A model generated the notes under the pieces. It did not search any database. It saw only the letters and a list, made by a program, of their open reading frames with translations, and was not told where the DNA came from. The translations under genes were made by a program, and so were the position numbers. This document shows positions 1 through 10,081 of a stretch of DNA of 64,000 nucleotides, one piece after another (position 1 is the stretch's first letter; each line of letters starts with the position of its first letter). The DNA is from Linanthus parryae (lineage: Eukaryota; Streptophyta; Magnoliopsida; Ericales; Polemoniaceae), in contig JALGPY010000005.1 in the NCBI GenBank assembly GCA_023055425.1, positions 79,463,495-79,527,494 on the forward strand, given 5' to 3'.

Positions 1-841
1 TAACATGATTCCCACATTCAAATCAGATTGTTATCCACCTAATATGATCATTCAAACTCCCAAATCATTCAATCAAACTTCCCTTTCAAACTAGGGTTTC
101 TTCCCAACACTCAAGAACATGATAAACCCTAAAACTTGATAATCAATCTTACGAATTCATGAACAATGATCCTAACCCTAACAAACTGAAATTTAAAGAT
201 TGCATGCAACATATATGAATCATGAACAAGTGATCACAAGATCAAGAGATCAACAAAAGAAAAGAGAAAAAGAGACAAAACAACCCAACCCGCTCAACCC
301 GCCGCCCATGGAGGCGGACGGAGAGAGAGGCGGACGGGGATAGGGAGAAAGAAAGAGAGAAAAGAGAAAAGAAAGAAAGAAAAGAGAAAAAGAGAGAGAG
401 AGAGAGAGAATTACCTCAACGCAAGAGAGAGAGAAAGAGAGCGGCGGCGGTGGGGTGGCCGTCGGTCACAAGGGAGAGAGAGTGAGAGAGGGACGGGTAG
501 AGGATGAGGGAGACGTGAGAGAGATTAGGAAAAATAGGAGAGTGAGGGTTTTTATGAGAGTTAGAATTAAAACTAACTTCATAAGTAGGAAACCCTCTTG
601 GATTAGGAAACTTTTATTGTAGGAAGAAATTTAGGTCAAAAGACACTTATTTCCCCTTAGTTTTGCCAAAAGACAAACACCTCCCCCAACTCAAGTAAAA
701 GACACTAAAACCTTTGATTAAAGTCACAAAGTTCCCCCCAAACTCTCAAAGCATTATAATTAACTCTCTATAATTACTTTAACTTCCCAACACTTATATT
801 AATATCACAAAATACCCGTAGTCACAAAACGGGGTATTTCA
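1..841 (-). repeat. 3' LTR of element G (partial)
   Basis: This segment is 838/841 identical to 9241-10081, the corresponding part of the 5' LTR. It ends at ggggtatttca, the minus-strand LTR start TGAAATACCCC, directly beside the polypurine tract. The other roughly 1448 bp lie before position 1. Confidence 0.95.
330..540. repeat. GA-rich microsatellite-like tract inside the LTR of G
   Basis: Purine-rich GA/GAAA runs are followed by a short GCGGCGG block and more GAGAG. The same tract is at about 9570-9780 in the 5' LTR. In the transcribed (minus) strand it reads as a CT-rich pyrimidine tract, which resembles the pyrimidine patches of plant core promoters and leaders; that role is inference. 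Confidence 0.7.
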
Positions 842-854
842 TCCTTCCCTCCTT
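842..854 (-). promoter_or_regulatory. Polypurine tract of element G
   Basis: The minus strand reads AAGGAGGGAAGGA immediately before the 3' LTR start TGAAATACC. This is the expected position and composition for the plus-strand DNA primer. The 235 bases from here to the gag-pol stop show no gene. Confidence 0.85.
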
Positions 855-1089
855 AAAGAGAACTTCGTCCTCGAAGTTTAAACAAAAACCTCCCTCCTAA
901 AAGAGAAACTGTCCTAGAAGTTTAAACTAAACTTTAGCCACTCAAAGATATACACCTTCCCTCACTAGTACGACTACTAAATGCAACCTAAGGTCATGAA
1001 TGATATGCAATATACTATAAGTAGTATTGTATTAAAGAAAAACGAAGGATTACATCCTCTCCCCCTTAGAGGAGTGACGTCCTCGTAAC

Positions 1090-4000
1090 TCAAGGTACCT
1101 CGTCAAACAAGTGAGGGTACTTCTTCCTCATATCATCTTCCGCTTCCCAAGTTGCCTCTTCAGTGAGGTGGTTAGTCCATAAGACTTTTACAATCTTGAC
1201 ACTCTTATTACGGGTGTTCCTTGTCTTGGTGTCTAAAATCTTGACAGGTTGTTCTTCATAACTCAAAGACGGGTCCAGTTCTACTGGTTCGGGATCTAAT
1301 ACATGAGATGCATCAGGCATATGCTTCTTCAGCTGCGATACGTGAAATACGTTATGAACACGACCTAAATTCGATGGTAAATCCAATCGATAAGACACTT
1401 CTCCAATCTTTTCTATAACATCATATGGTCCAATGAATTTCGGGCTCAACTTCCCTTTCTGATTGAACCTCATGACTCCTTTAGTTGGTGATACTTTAAA
1501 AAATGCTTTTTCTCCAACTTGAAATTCCAACGGTCTTCTTTTCTGATCCGCGTAAGATTTCTGTCTATCCTGCGCTGCCTTCATTCGCTGCTGTATAAGT
1601 CTCACTTGATCTGTCATCTCTTCGATAAGTTGTGGACCAATTACTATCGTCTCACTTATGTCGTTCCAACACAACGGTGTCCTACACTTTCTTCCATACA
1701 ACGCTTCATGTGGTGCCATTCCAATACTGGCATGATAACTGTTGTTGTAGGAGAATTCTATCAAAGGTAATCTATCAACCCATGAACCTTGAAAATCCAT
1801 AACACACGATCTTAGCATATCTTCCAACGTTTGTATTGTTCTTTCGGTTTGTCCATCTGTAGCCGGGTGAAATGCCGTGCTAAACTTCAACTGAGTTCCT
1901 AGTGCCTCCTGAAGTGCTTTCCAGAAGTGAGAAAGAAAGTTGGGATCTCTGTCGGAAACTATAGAGCTTGGTACTCCATGATACCTTACAATGTTCTTCA
2001 TATACGCATCAGCTCTTTGTTCCATATTCCATGTGTCTTTCATCGGGATAAACCTTGCTGTCTTGGTCAATCTGTCAACTACGACCCAGATCTGATTCAG
2101 TCCATTCTTTGATGTCGGTAACGCAGTCACGAAATCCATCGAAATAGAATCCCACTTCCAAACTGGAACATCTAATGGTTGTACTAAGCCTCCCATTCTT
2201 TTATGTTCAAACTTCACCTTTTGACAAGTTAGACATTTTGCCACAAATTCTGCCACTTCTTTCTTCATGTTAGGCCACCAAAACATCTTCTTCATGTCCT
2301 TATAAAGTTTGTCACCTCCTGGATGTACTGAGAAGGGTGTGTTGTGCGCTTCACGCATCAACTTTTCCTTAGTTTCCGTACACTTATGTGGTACACACCA
2401 TCTTCCTTTGTAACGAATACTTCCATCTTCATGGATCTTGAAATCTTTTGCTTGGCCTTCTGCAATCTTCTTCTTTATCCTTTCCAGTTTCACATCTCCT
2501 GGCTGGTTACTCCTTATCTCTTCTAAGACATCTGGCACAACTGTCATATTCCCAAGGATATTCTTTACTTCTCCTTGTTTCACTACTTCAATTCCAAGTT
2601 TTCGGAACTCTCGGCATAGCCGATCTGGTAAAACTAGCATAGTATCCAAAGTATGGCTCGACTTTCGGCTTAACGCATCAGCTACTACGTTTGCCTTCCC
2701 TTCATGGTATTGGATACGCAAATCATAATCCTTTATGACTTCTAACCAACGTCTTTGCCTGTTGTTTAGCTCTTTCTGCGTGAAAATGTATTTGAGACTG
2801 CCATGATCCGTATACAATCTACACACAGATCCATACAAGTGATGTCTCCATATCTTCAATGCAAATACTATAGCTGCAAGCTCTAAGTCATGCGTAGCAT
2901 AGTTCTCTTCATGAGTTTTCAGTTGTCTTGAAGCATAAGCAATAACTCTTCTTTCTTGCATAAGCACACATCCTAAGCCCTTCTTCGATGCATCACTGTA
3001 AACATCAAACTCGCCAGAATCATTGGGTAAAGCTAAGACAGGTGCGGTCGTTAACTTTTCCTTCAATGTCTGGAATGCTTCTTCACAATCTTCGCTCCAC
3101 TTATACCTTACCGTCTTCTTGGTTAGTGTAGTAAGCGGTCTAGCGATCTTCGAGAAATCTTTCACGAAACGTCTGTAATATCCTGCTAATCCGAGAAAAC
3201 TTCTTACTTCGGACACATTCTTCGGAGTAGGCCAATCTTTCACTGCTGAAATCTTTCCTGGATCCACGGATATTCCATCCTTGGAAATTATGTGACCCAA
3301 AAATGGAACGTGTTTTAGCCAAAATTCACACTTCGAGAGTTTAGCATATAACTTCTCATGTCTCAAGGTTTCTAACACTTCTTTGAGGTGTTCTTCGTGT
3401 TCTTCCTCGCTCTTTGAATAAACAAGGATGTCATCAATAAAGACGACCACGAAACGATCTAGAAACGTTCTCATAACACGATTCATTAGATCCATAAACA
3501 CTGCTGGAGCATTGGTCAGACCAAAAGGCATAACGGTGAACTCGTAGTGTCCATACCTCGTTCTAAAGGCTGTCTTTGGTATGTCCTTCTCGGCTACTCG
3601 AAGCTGGTGATACCCTGATCTCAAGTCTATCTTTGAGAAAACACTCGCCCCTTGTAATTGATCAAACAAGTCGTCAATTCGGGGTAAAGGGTATTTGTTC
3701 TTGATTGTTGCGCTATTCAACTCCCTATAGTCAATGCACAATCTCAAGCTTCCGTCCTTCTTCTTCACAAACAGTACCGGTGCGCCCCAAGGGGAAACAC
3801 TCGGTCTTATATAACCCTTTTGAAGTAACTCTTGCAACTGATCCTTAAGTTCCTTCAACTCCACTGGTGCCATTCTGTACGGTGCCTTTGAAATTGGAGC
3901 TGTTCCAGGTGCTAAATCCATGGTGAATTCGATCTCTCTTCTAGGTGGCATTCCTGGAATTTCGTCCGGGAACACATCGGGAAAATCTCTAACGATTGGT

Positions 4001-5763
4001 ATTTCTTCTAGCACATTCTCCTTCTTAGATGTGTCTTGAATATAGCACAAATAAGCACTATTCCCCTTCTTCACTTGGTTGACTATGGTCAAGGCTGACA
4101 CTAGTCGGATACATGGTTCTTTTGTGATACCACGGTAAGAAACTTTTTCTCCTTTTGGACCTTTAAGCCTTATCTTCTGATCGTGGCAGTCTATTACTGC
4201 ACGATATTTTCCCAGCCAATCCATTCCCAATATAACATCTATCCCTCCAAGATCAAACTGTATCAGGTTCGCTGGTAGGGTACTAGCCGAAATCTTAACT
4301 TCTACTCCTTCAAAAATGGCGTCACATACTGTTACATGACCGGTTGGGGTAGCTACGGGGATGGATATTCTAGACGGCTTATTGAGACTCAATTTTTCCA
4401 CAAACGATGATGATATAAACGAATACGAAGCTCCGGAATCAAATAAAGTAAAAGCTGGTTGATCATGAACAAGAAATGTACCAGTGACTACTCCGTTTGC
4501 TGCTTCCGCTTCAGTCCTGCTCATGACTGCGATCCTTGCGATATTCCCATTCTGTGCGGTAGCTCCTGTCGTACCAGTCCCATTGTTGTTGGCGTTAGCT
4601 GGAGTGTTGTCGTTCCTATTCCCGTTCTGAACTCCATTGTTTCTTCCATTGCCTTGGTTGTTCACTTGTTGTCTACCATAATTGTTGCCTCCATTATTGT
4701 TGTTGTAGTTCCCATAGTTCCGGTTTCCGCCCTGATTGTTGTTGTTGAACTGTCGGTTTCCTTGGAAATTGCCTCCTTGGTTCCCTAGTTGGTTTCCATT
4801 TGGTTTCACTCGACACTCAAACGAACGATGACCCTTCTTGCCACAGTGGTAGCAAGTGACAAGGTTTCCTTGACAGTCCTTTCCTGGATGATTCTGTTGG
4901 CACTTCTTGCAGATATAACGGCGAGATTGCTCATCTCCATTACTCTGCTTGTTACCACGATACTGTCCTTGGTTACTTCCTCCGTGGTTAGGCTTAAACT
5001 TCTTGTCCTGACTACCTTGATTAGTCCTACCTTGATTGTTTCCATAGCCCACGGCGTTCTCAACCTTGCGTTTCCCACGCTTCTCATCTTGTGCCTCTTG
5101 AATACGCCAAACGGCTGCAGCCCTATCGTAAGCTTCCTGGAGAGTATCGTACGTCCTGCACATCAAGTCTTTCTGCAGATGAAGTTCGAGACCAGACATG
5201 AACTTCCTGACTTTAGTCGCTTCATCAGGCATCAGCTGACCTGCGAATCGGGATAATTCCATGAATTTCTTGAAGTACTCGGTCACGGAACCGTTTCCTT
5301 GTGTCAGATTCACGAAGTCTAAGTACTTTTGATCCTGGACATGGTCCGGGTAAAAGCGAGTGCGAAGTGCGGTTTGAAGAGCCTCCCAATTGAAATTGGG
5401 TTGCGCCAAAAAGTTCTGGCGCGTACTCCTCCACCATGTATTAGCTTCGTTCTTCAAGTAGAATGCCGCGCAAACCACCTTGCGGTCTTCGGGACACTCA
5501 ACTAGCTCAAGGATCTTATCCATCTCATCGATCCAATTCTCGAGCTCAACAGGGTCCTCATTGCCTATGAAGTTCCCTGGCTTCATGTCTGCCACTTTCT
5601 TTGCCCAGTTTGCGTTATTCTGCTCTCCCTGGTTTGCGTTCTGCGCCATCTGAGCAAATTGCGCGAAGAACTGCTCCATATTGTTGTTGTTGTTGTTGTT
5701 TGGTGCGGCCATTGGTACTTGGCGATTTCTCCTGGTGTAGTATTGATGTGGTCTATCAGTCAT
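1090..5763 (-). CDS. gag-pol: Gag-Pol polyprotein with chromodomain (element G)
   Basis: This is one intact reading frame of 1557 residues, counted from the ATG at 5763 ([12 protein letters not shown]). The frame is open 34 codons further up, but MTDR is the usual kind of start. Domains in order: Gag (about residues 60-250); zinc knuckle [14 protein letters not shown] (about 304); aspartic protease with DSG (about 440); reverse transcriptase with FIDD (about 775); RNase H starting at DASKKGLG and including YTDHGSLKY; integrase with an HHCC finger and a D, D, E catalytic triad seen in [15 protein letters not shown] and DGQTERT; and a C-terminal chromodomain (about 1505-1557, [15 protein letters not shown]). 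All key catalytic residues I looked for are present. Chromodomains of this retrotransposon group are known to bind modified histone H3 and bias integration toward heterochromatin. Together with near-identical LTRs this looks like a copy that could still be active. Confidence 0.95.
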   Translation of the reverse strand: MTDRPHQYYTRRNRQVPMAAPNNNNNNNMEQFFAQFAQMAQNANQGEQNNANWAKKVADMKPGNFIGNEDPVELENWIDEMDKILELVECPEDRKVVCAAFYLKNEANTWWRSTRQNFLAQPNFNWEALQTALRTRFYPDHVQDQKYLDFVNLTQGNGSVTEYFKKFMELSRFAGQLMPDEATKVRKFMSGLELHLQKDLMCRTYDTLQEAYDRAAAVWRIQEAQDEKRGKRKVENAVGYGNNQGRTNQGSQDKKFKPNHGGSNQGQYRGNKQSNGDEQSRRYICKKCQQNHPGKDCQGNLVTCYHCGKKGHRSFECRVKPNGNQLGNQGGNFQGNRQFNNNNQGGNRNYGNYNNNNGGNNYGRQQVNNQGNGRNNGVQNGNRNDNTPANANNNGTGTTGATAQNGNIARIAVMSRTEAEAANGVVTGTFLVHDQPAFTLFDSGASYSFISSSFVEKLSLNKPSRISIPVATPTGHVTVCDAIFEGVEVKISASTLPANLIQFDLGGIDVILGMDWLGKYRAVIDCHDQKIRLKGPKGEKVSYRGITKEPCIRLVSALTIVNQVKKGNSAYLCYIQDTSKKENVLEEIPIVRDFPDVFPDEIPGMPPRREIEFTMDLAPGTAPISKAPYRMAPVELKELKDQLQELLQKGYIRPSVSPWGAPVLFVKKKDGSLRLCIDYRELNSATIKNKYPLPRIDDLFDQLQGASVFSKIDLRSGYHQLRVAEKDIPKTAFRTRYGHYEFTVMPFGLTNAPAVFMDLMNRVMRTFLDRFVVVFIDDILVYSKSEEEHEEHLKEVLETLRHEKLYAKLSKCEFWLKHVPFLGHIISKDGISVDPGKISAVKDWPTPKNVSEVRSFLGLAGYYRRFVKDFSKIARPLTTLTKKTVRYKWSEDCEEAFQTLKEKLTTAPVLALPNDSGEFDVYSDASKKGLGCVLMQERRVIAYASRQLKTHEENYATHDLELAAIVFALKIWRHHLYGSVCRLYTDHGSLKYIFTQKELNNRQRRWLEVIKDYDLRIQYHEGKANVVADALSRKSSHTLDTMLVLPDRLCREFRKLGIEVVKQGEVKNILGNMTVVPDVLEEIRSNQPGDVKLERIKKKIAEGQAKDFKIHEDGSIRYKGRWCVPHKCTETKEKLMREAHNTPFSVHPGGDKLYKDMKKMFWWPNMKKEVAEFVAKCLTCQKVKFEHKRMGGLVQPLDVPVWKWDSISMDFVTALPTSKNGLNQIWVVVDRLTKTARFIPMKDTWNMEQRADAYMKNIVRYHGVPSSIVSDRDPNFLSHFWKALQEALGTQLKFSTAFHPATDGQTERTIQTLEDMLRSCVMDFQGSWVDRLPLIEFSYNNSYHASIGMAPHEALYGRKCRTPLCWNDISETIVIGPQLIEEMTDQVRLIQQRMKAAQDRQKSYADQKRRPLEFQVGEKAFFKVSPTKGVMRFNQKGKLSPKFIGPYDVIEKIGEVSYRLDLPSNLGRVHNVFHVSQLKKHMPDASHVLDPEPVELDPSLSYEEQPVKILDTKTRNTRNKSVKIVKVLWTNHLTEEATWEAEDDMRKKYPHLFDEVP

Positions 5764-6787
5764 AATCCCTACACTATAGCCTATTGTATTACTTATAAAG
5801 TACCAAGAAGTACAAACAATCACGCATACACGGCATGTAGTGCACAATTCAACAAGTAATGTCACACATTGACCATCATTTAACTCAATTACTCATGTAT
5901 TTCCACATAGACTGATCACGTCTCAACTTTTCATCTACTTCCAAAATTGGAAAAAGGATCAATCGATCAAGCAAAAATTGCAAATTTTGGTGTGCAGCAC
6001 CCTCTCTGAGTCTACTTTCATAATCAAGAAGAATCAACTCAAAATCAATTGTAAAACTCGAGACATAAAGGAAACTCTACAGCTGCTGTCACAGCCCACC
6101 AGAACAGAAACACCGACCTTGAAAAGACTTAAATTGACCTTGAAATTCTCAAAATGAGCTAGGCTTTCTCTGGGAGTTAGCCAAACGTGTCTAATAGTCG
6201 CCATAAAAATTTGGGGTCAAAACAAGATCTGGAAGATAGGTAACAATCGAAAATGCTACAGCTAGTCACTTTGCAATTCTGCTACTGAACCGTCAAATTT
6301 GGAAATTCGTAGCTAATTCTCCAGAACTCGTATGGGGCTGAAATTTTTATGAGAGATACCTGGGTATGTCTACTTTCTGGGAAAAATTCAGGGAAAAATA
6401 ACTCCAAAGTTAAATACGTCTGCTACAACAAAAACTCACTGCTGCGCAGATTCAACAGCACCAAAAATCAAAGTTTTCGCGTTCTAACTCCATGAACACT
6501 TTCTAAGCCCATAATTAATGATAGCAAGCATAACACAACCTTAATTCATCCAATCATACTCCAAAAATTCAGAAGGCTAAATTTATAAAACTTCCCCAAA
6601 TCGGGTCTTCAAAACAAAAACATTCTTCGTCCCAAAGCAAAACGCTAAGAATTTAACTCTAGCCCAAAAGTGACTATTCGAGAATCGTTCTAAAACTTCA
6701 AATGTTGCTTGGCTATGGAGCCTTATTCAAACCAATAAATAAAACTTAAAGCGTCTAGTCTAAGAAATCTAAAGAACTCTAATAAGC
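5764..6787 (-). other. Untranslated spacer between extra ORF and gag (element G)
   Basis: About 1 kb on the minus strand separates the stop of the 209-codon ORF from the gag ATG. I see no coding sequence in it. Its length makes simple scanning from the upstream ORF to gag unlikely, so splicing, reinitiation, internal entry or a separate transcript would be needed. No signal for any of these can be assigned by eye. Confidence 0.6.
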
Positions 6788-7417
6788 TTAATCGTCGTCC
6801 TCATCGCTTTCGTCCATCTCTTCCTCTTCATCGGAATCATACTCGTGCTCTTCATCTTTGCTAGGGTCTTCTTCACTTTCTTCATATTCCATGGGATCTT
6901 CTTCAATCTCGGGGTATTCATCGACATCTTCCATTGGATCTTCTTCAACTTCTTCATCGTCACTAGAATCTATAATAATCACCTCTTTTTCATCACTAGA
7001 GCTTATGTAGATCACGTCTTCTTCATCACTGGACTTTATCTCAATAACTGTATAACTTTGCCACTTAACATAAGTCTCCATCAATAACTTGCACATAAAA
7101 TCTGCACTTACCGTCCATTCACCTTGGCAACGATAATCCCTATCATTCAAACGATTCATCCTGCCCATGATGTTGCTATATTTTGAAATAATATCCCCAA
7201 ACATCGGTTTCATAGGTAATGCCTTCACCATGCAGTAAGCCTGAAAAGCTGGATTTCTATATCGAGGGAATTCTAAGGCTCGGAATCTATCTTCACAATA
7301 TTGAACCACGCGGTCACGAAAATCTGGAAAATCTTCACCTTCGACCCAACGTGTCACAACAGGATGCTTCTCTACTGGCAACACACGCTTCCTTGCTGTA
7401 TGCTTAGTTCTAGCCAT
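6788..7417 (-). CDS. Extra retrotransposon ORF with histone H3 N-terminal mimic and SIM-like repeats
   Basis: This 209-residue protein is encoded in sense orientation between the 5' LTR and gag of element G. Start ATG is at 7417, with G at +4. Residues 1-10 are MARTKHTARK. Histone H3 begins ARTKQTARK after Met removal, so eight of its first nine residues match, including the K4 and K9 equivalents; H3 S10 is replaced by R. Residues 11-120 are a basic-to-neutral segment of unknown family with aromatic and charged residues (RWVEGEDFPDFRDRV). Residues 124-156 are three tandem 11-mers (VIEIKSSDEED, VIYISSSDEKE, VIIIDSSDDEE), each a hydrophobic core followed by Ser and acidic residues, as in SUMO-interaction motifs. 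The tail (157-209) is strongly acidic with EEDPME repeats. No catalytic motif, signal peptide or membrane segment is visible. The frame is intact in a young element, which supports a real gene. Its function is unknown; chromatin or SUMO-pathway mimicry is inference. Confidence 0.82.
   Translation of the reverse strand: MARTKHTARKRVLPVEKHPVVTRWVEGEDFPDFRDRVVQYCEDRFRALEFPRYRNPAFQAYCMVKALPMKPMFGDIISKYSNIMGRMNRLNDRDYRCQGEWTVSADFMCKLLMETYVKWQSYTVIEIKSSDEEDVIYISSSDEKEVIIIDSSDDEEVEEDPMEDVDEYPEIEEDPMEYEESEEDPSKDEEHEYDSDEEEEMDESDEDDD
6950..7048 (-). repeat. Three tandem 33-bp units coding the SIM-like 11-mers
   Basis: Codons 124-156 of the extra ORF form three consecutive 11-codon units with the pattern V-I-x-I-x-S-S-D-E-x-x. 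The units have diverged at the DNA level more than at the hydrophobic/acidic pattern, which suggests the pattern is what is kept. Confidence 0.75.
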
Positions 7418-7777
7418 CTACAAGAGGAAACAACTTAATGAACCTCTAATTTAAAAGGCATAAACCGTATTCCAAATAACTACTCTTCGCAGACCAATAA
7501 TTATTTCCAAGACTCCAAATCGATGGTTCCAATACTTTTGAAGAAATCTCCCAACGAAGTCTCTTAAAGTAGGCCTAACTTAGAATTCCAATTGGAATAC
7601 TCCAAATATTCAATTGGGTGGATGGGACACTTGCTTTCTATCCTATTTTCTAAACACTTACACATAACAATCCTATCCATACTACCCAAATTCCCACGGC
7701 TTGTCGAATTTTAAGTTATTTTCTCCTATATTCATTTTAGTTGCCCTAACAAGTTTCAAATTTCTTTTTAGAATGCC

Positions 7778-7790
7778 GGCTCTGATACCA
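7778..7790 (-). promoter_or_regulatory. Primer-binding site, tRNA-iMet type (element G)
   Basis: The minus strand reads TGGTATCAGAGCC, complementary to the 3' end of plant initiator methionine tRNA, two bases inside the 5' LTR. The leader from here to the extra ORF (7418-7777) holds short upstream ATGs but no other gene. Confidence 0.93.
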
Positions 7791-7792
7791 CC

Positions 7793-10081
7793 TGTAACAC
7801 CCCCAAATGGCCCAAGCCGGAGACCCGGGGATGTCACTCCGTACCCGAGAGGAGCCCGGATACAAGGAGATTTTATAACATGGTTCACAAGCACACACAT
7901 CCACAATAATAAATTAAATCCAATTAAAATAATGTATTATCATAAACCTTCGTCCTAGCCACAAACCGGCAAAAACAACTAAAGCGTTTAAACTACTAGA
8001 GAGTTCAATTCAAATAAAACAATACTACTAATGTCGTCCCATGTGATGCGCGTCCCTTTCTACGCCCGATAACCTTCTTCTAAACCTGTGGTGCGGAATG
8101 AAAAAGAAACACCACAGTACAAAATCAGCATTGAAATACTGGTAAGCAAACATCCAAACATGTAAAACGATGATGGATAGTTATAAAACAAGACTCATTT
8201 GTAAGTAAGAGTTTTTCGCAAACACAGCGGTAATAAAGTTGACTCTTGTTTCAAAACATAAGAGTTCCCAATTCCATAATATATTTCCAAATCAATTTCC
8301 ATATTATTAGGAAAATCCAAATCCAGTGTTAACTTCGTTCCGTTAACAAAACCAAACAAATCCATTATTACTTTGTTGTGACGGGGAAAACCAAATACTA
8401 CAGCGTGCATGACCTTAAGTGTCGACACCCCCAAAGACTACGCCGGTCAGAGGGAGTGAGTACATGTTATTGTCCGGGGACTTGCACCCGGATTAAAAGA
8501 GACGGGACCGCAGCCAACACCGCCCAAAGAATAATAACGTCCCGCACAACATCTTCCACTTTACGTATTAGTGCATTATCATTAACATTGTGATATTTTC
8601 CAAGAAAAACATTTATCAAGTAGAAATCACATATTCCAAGTCATGTATCATGTAAACACATTTTGAGACGTAATAAATCAAATATTCGTTTGACACGAAA
8701 GAGATAAGCACACTAGGCTTGGCACATTCACTTACCTCAAAGCAAATTCCAACAATAGCAATCAATCAACGTACTCTACGTACTCGTCGTCGACGAACTC
8801 GTTACCTACACATAACAATATGCTAATCAAACCAATATTCTAGCAATATACTTGCTATACTAATTACATGCATATGATAGTCCATGGTTTAGGGTTCTAA
8901 CACTTCCCCAACATCCCATTCAATTCATGCTCCAAAATAAGCCCAAAGCTTTGCTTCAAAATCCCATAACCTAAAGTATGCATAATCCATCATAACTCCA
9001 CCAATTCTATTACTCCAGTTTCCCAAACAGATCATGGTCTAGAAACAGTTCCATTGGATTCAAAACATTTGAAATAATAAGTTTAGCCTCAAACGGATCT
9101 TAATTTCGATTCCTGAATCAAAAGTTACACTAGTTTCAAGTTTCCAACTTCATTCAAAATATCCATACGGGAATTGTAAATCTTCATGAAACTTTTCCCC
9201 CAAGCATCTAATTCATCCTATAATCATACTAAACCTAACATAACATGATTCCCACATTCAAATCAGATTGTTATCCACCTAATATGATCATTCAAACTCC
9301 CAAATCATTCAATCAAACTTCCCTTTCAAACTAGGGTTTCTTCCCAACACTCAAGAACATGATAAACCCTAAAACTTGATAATCAATCTTACGAATTCAT
9401 GAACAATGATCCTAACCCTAACAAACTGAAATTTAAAGATTGCATGCAACATATATGAATCATGAACAAGTGATCACAAGATCAAGAGATCAACAAAAGA
9501 AAAGAGAAAAAGAGACAAAACAACCCAACCCGCTCAACCCGCCGCCCATGGAGGCGGACGGAGAGAGAGGCGGACGGGGATAGGGAGAAAGAAAGAGAGA
9601 AAAGAGAAAAGAAAGAAAGAAAAGAGAAAAAGAGAGAGAGAGAGAGAGAATTACCTCAACGCAAGAGAGAGAGAAAGAGAGCGGCGGCGGTGGGGTGGCC
9701 GTCGGTCACAAGGGAGAGAGAGTGAGAGAGGGACGGGTAGAGGATGAGGGAGACGTGAGAGAGATTAGGAAAAATAGGAGAGTGAGGGTTTTTATGAGAG
9801 TTAGAATTAAAATTAACTTCATAAATAGGAAACCCTCTTGGATTAGGAAACTTTTATTGTAGGAAGAAATTTAGGTCAAAAGACATTTATTTCCCCTTAG
9901 TTTTGCCAAAAGACAAACACCTCCCCCAACTCAAGTAAAAGACACTAAAACCTTTGATTAAAGTCACAAAGTTCCCCCCAAACTCTCAAAGCATTATAAT
10001 TAACTCTCTATAATTACTTTAACTTCCCAACACTTATATTAATATCACAAAATACCCGTAGTCACAAAACGGGGTATTTCA
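7793..10081 (-). repeat. 5' LTR of element G (complete, 2289 bp)
   Basis: It runs from tgtaacaccccc at 7793 to ggggtatttca at 10081, with TG/CA ends on either strand. Bases 9241-10081 match the partial 3' LTR at 1-841. It should carry the promoter for the minus-strand transcript, but I could not place a convincing TATA box. ORFs inside it are not supported as genes. Confidence 0.92.

Larger units (their letters stand above)
1..10081 (-). mobile_element. Tekay-type Ty3/gypsy chromovirus (element G), recent, left end outside window
   Basis: On the minus strand the order is 5' LTR (7793-10081), tRNA-iMet primer-binding site, a 209-codon extra ORF, gag-pol with chromodomain, polypurine tract and 3' LTR (1-841, cut by the window edge). 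LTRs read TGAAATACCC...GGTGTTACA on the minus strand, so they have TG/CA ends. The parts of the two LTRs visible here differ at only 3 of 841 positions by hand count, so the insertion is recent. The right flank, gatgtcaaaacagc, is the reverse-transcriptase coding sequence of an Angela element; gatgt is the likely 5-bp target duplication, with its partner left of the window. About 1.45 kb of the 3' LTR is missing, giving a full length near 11.5 kb. Clade is inferred from domain order, the chromodomain and the LTR size. Confidence 0.93.

Noticed and set aside
4459..5256. Open frames on the plus strand across gag of element G
   Set aside because: They are antisense shadows of the repetitive Asn/Gly-rich Gag coding sequence.
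6788..7417. The ARTKxTARK protein as a true histone H3 gene or captured H3
   Set aside because: Similarity stops after residue 10; there is no histone fold sequence, and the ORF sits in sense inside a retrotransposon.
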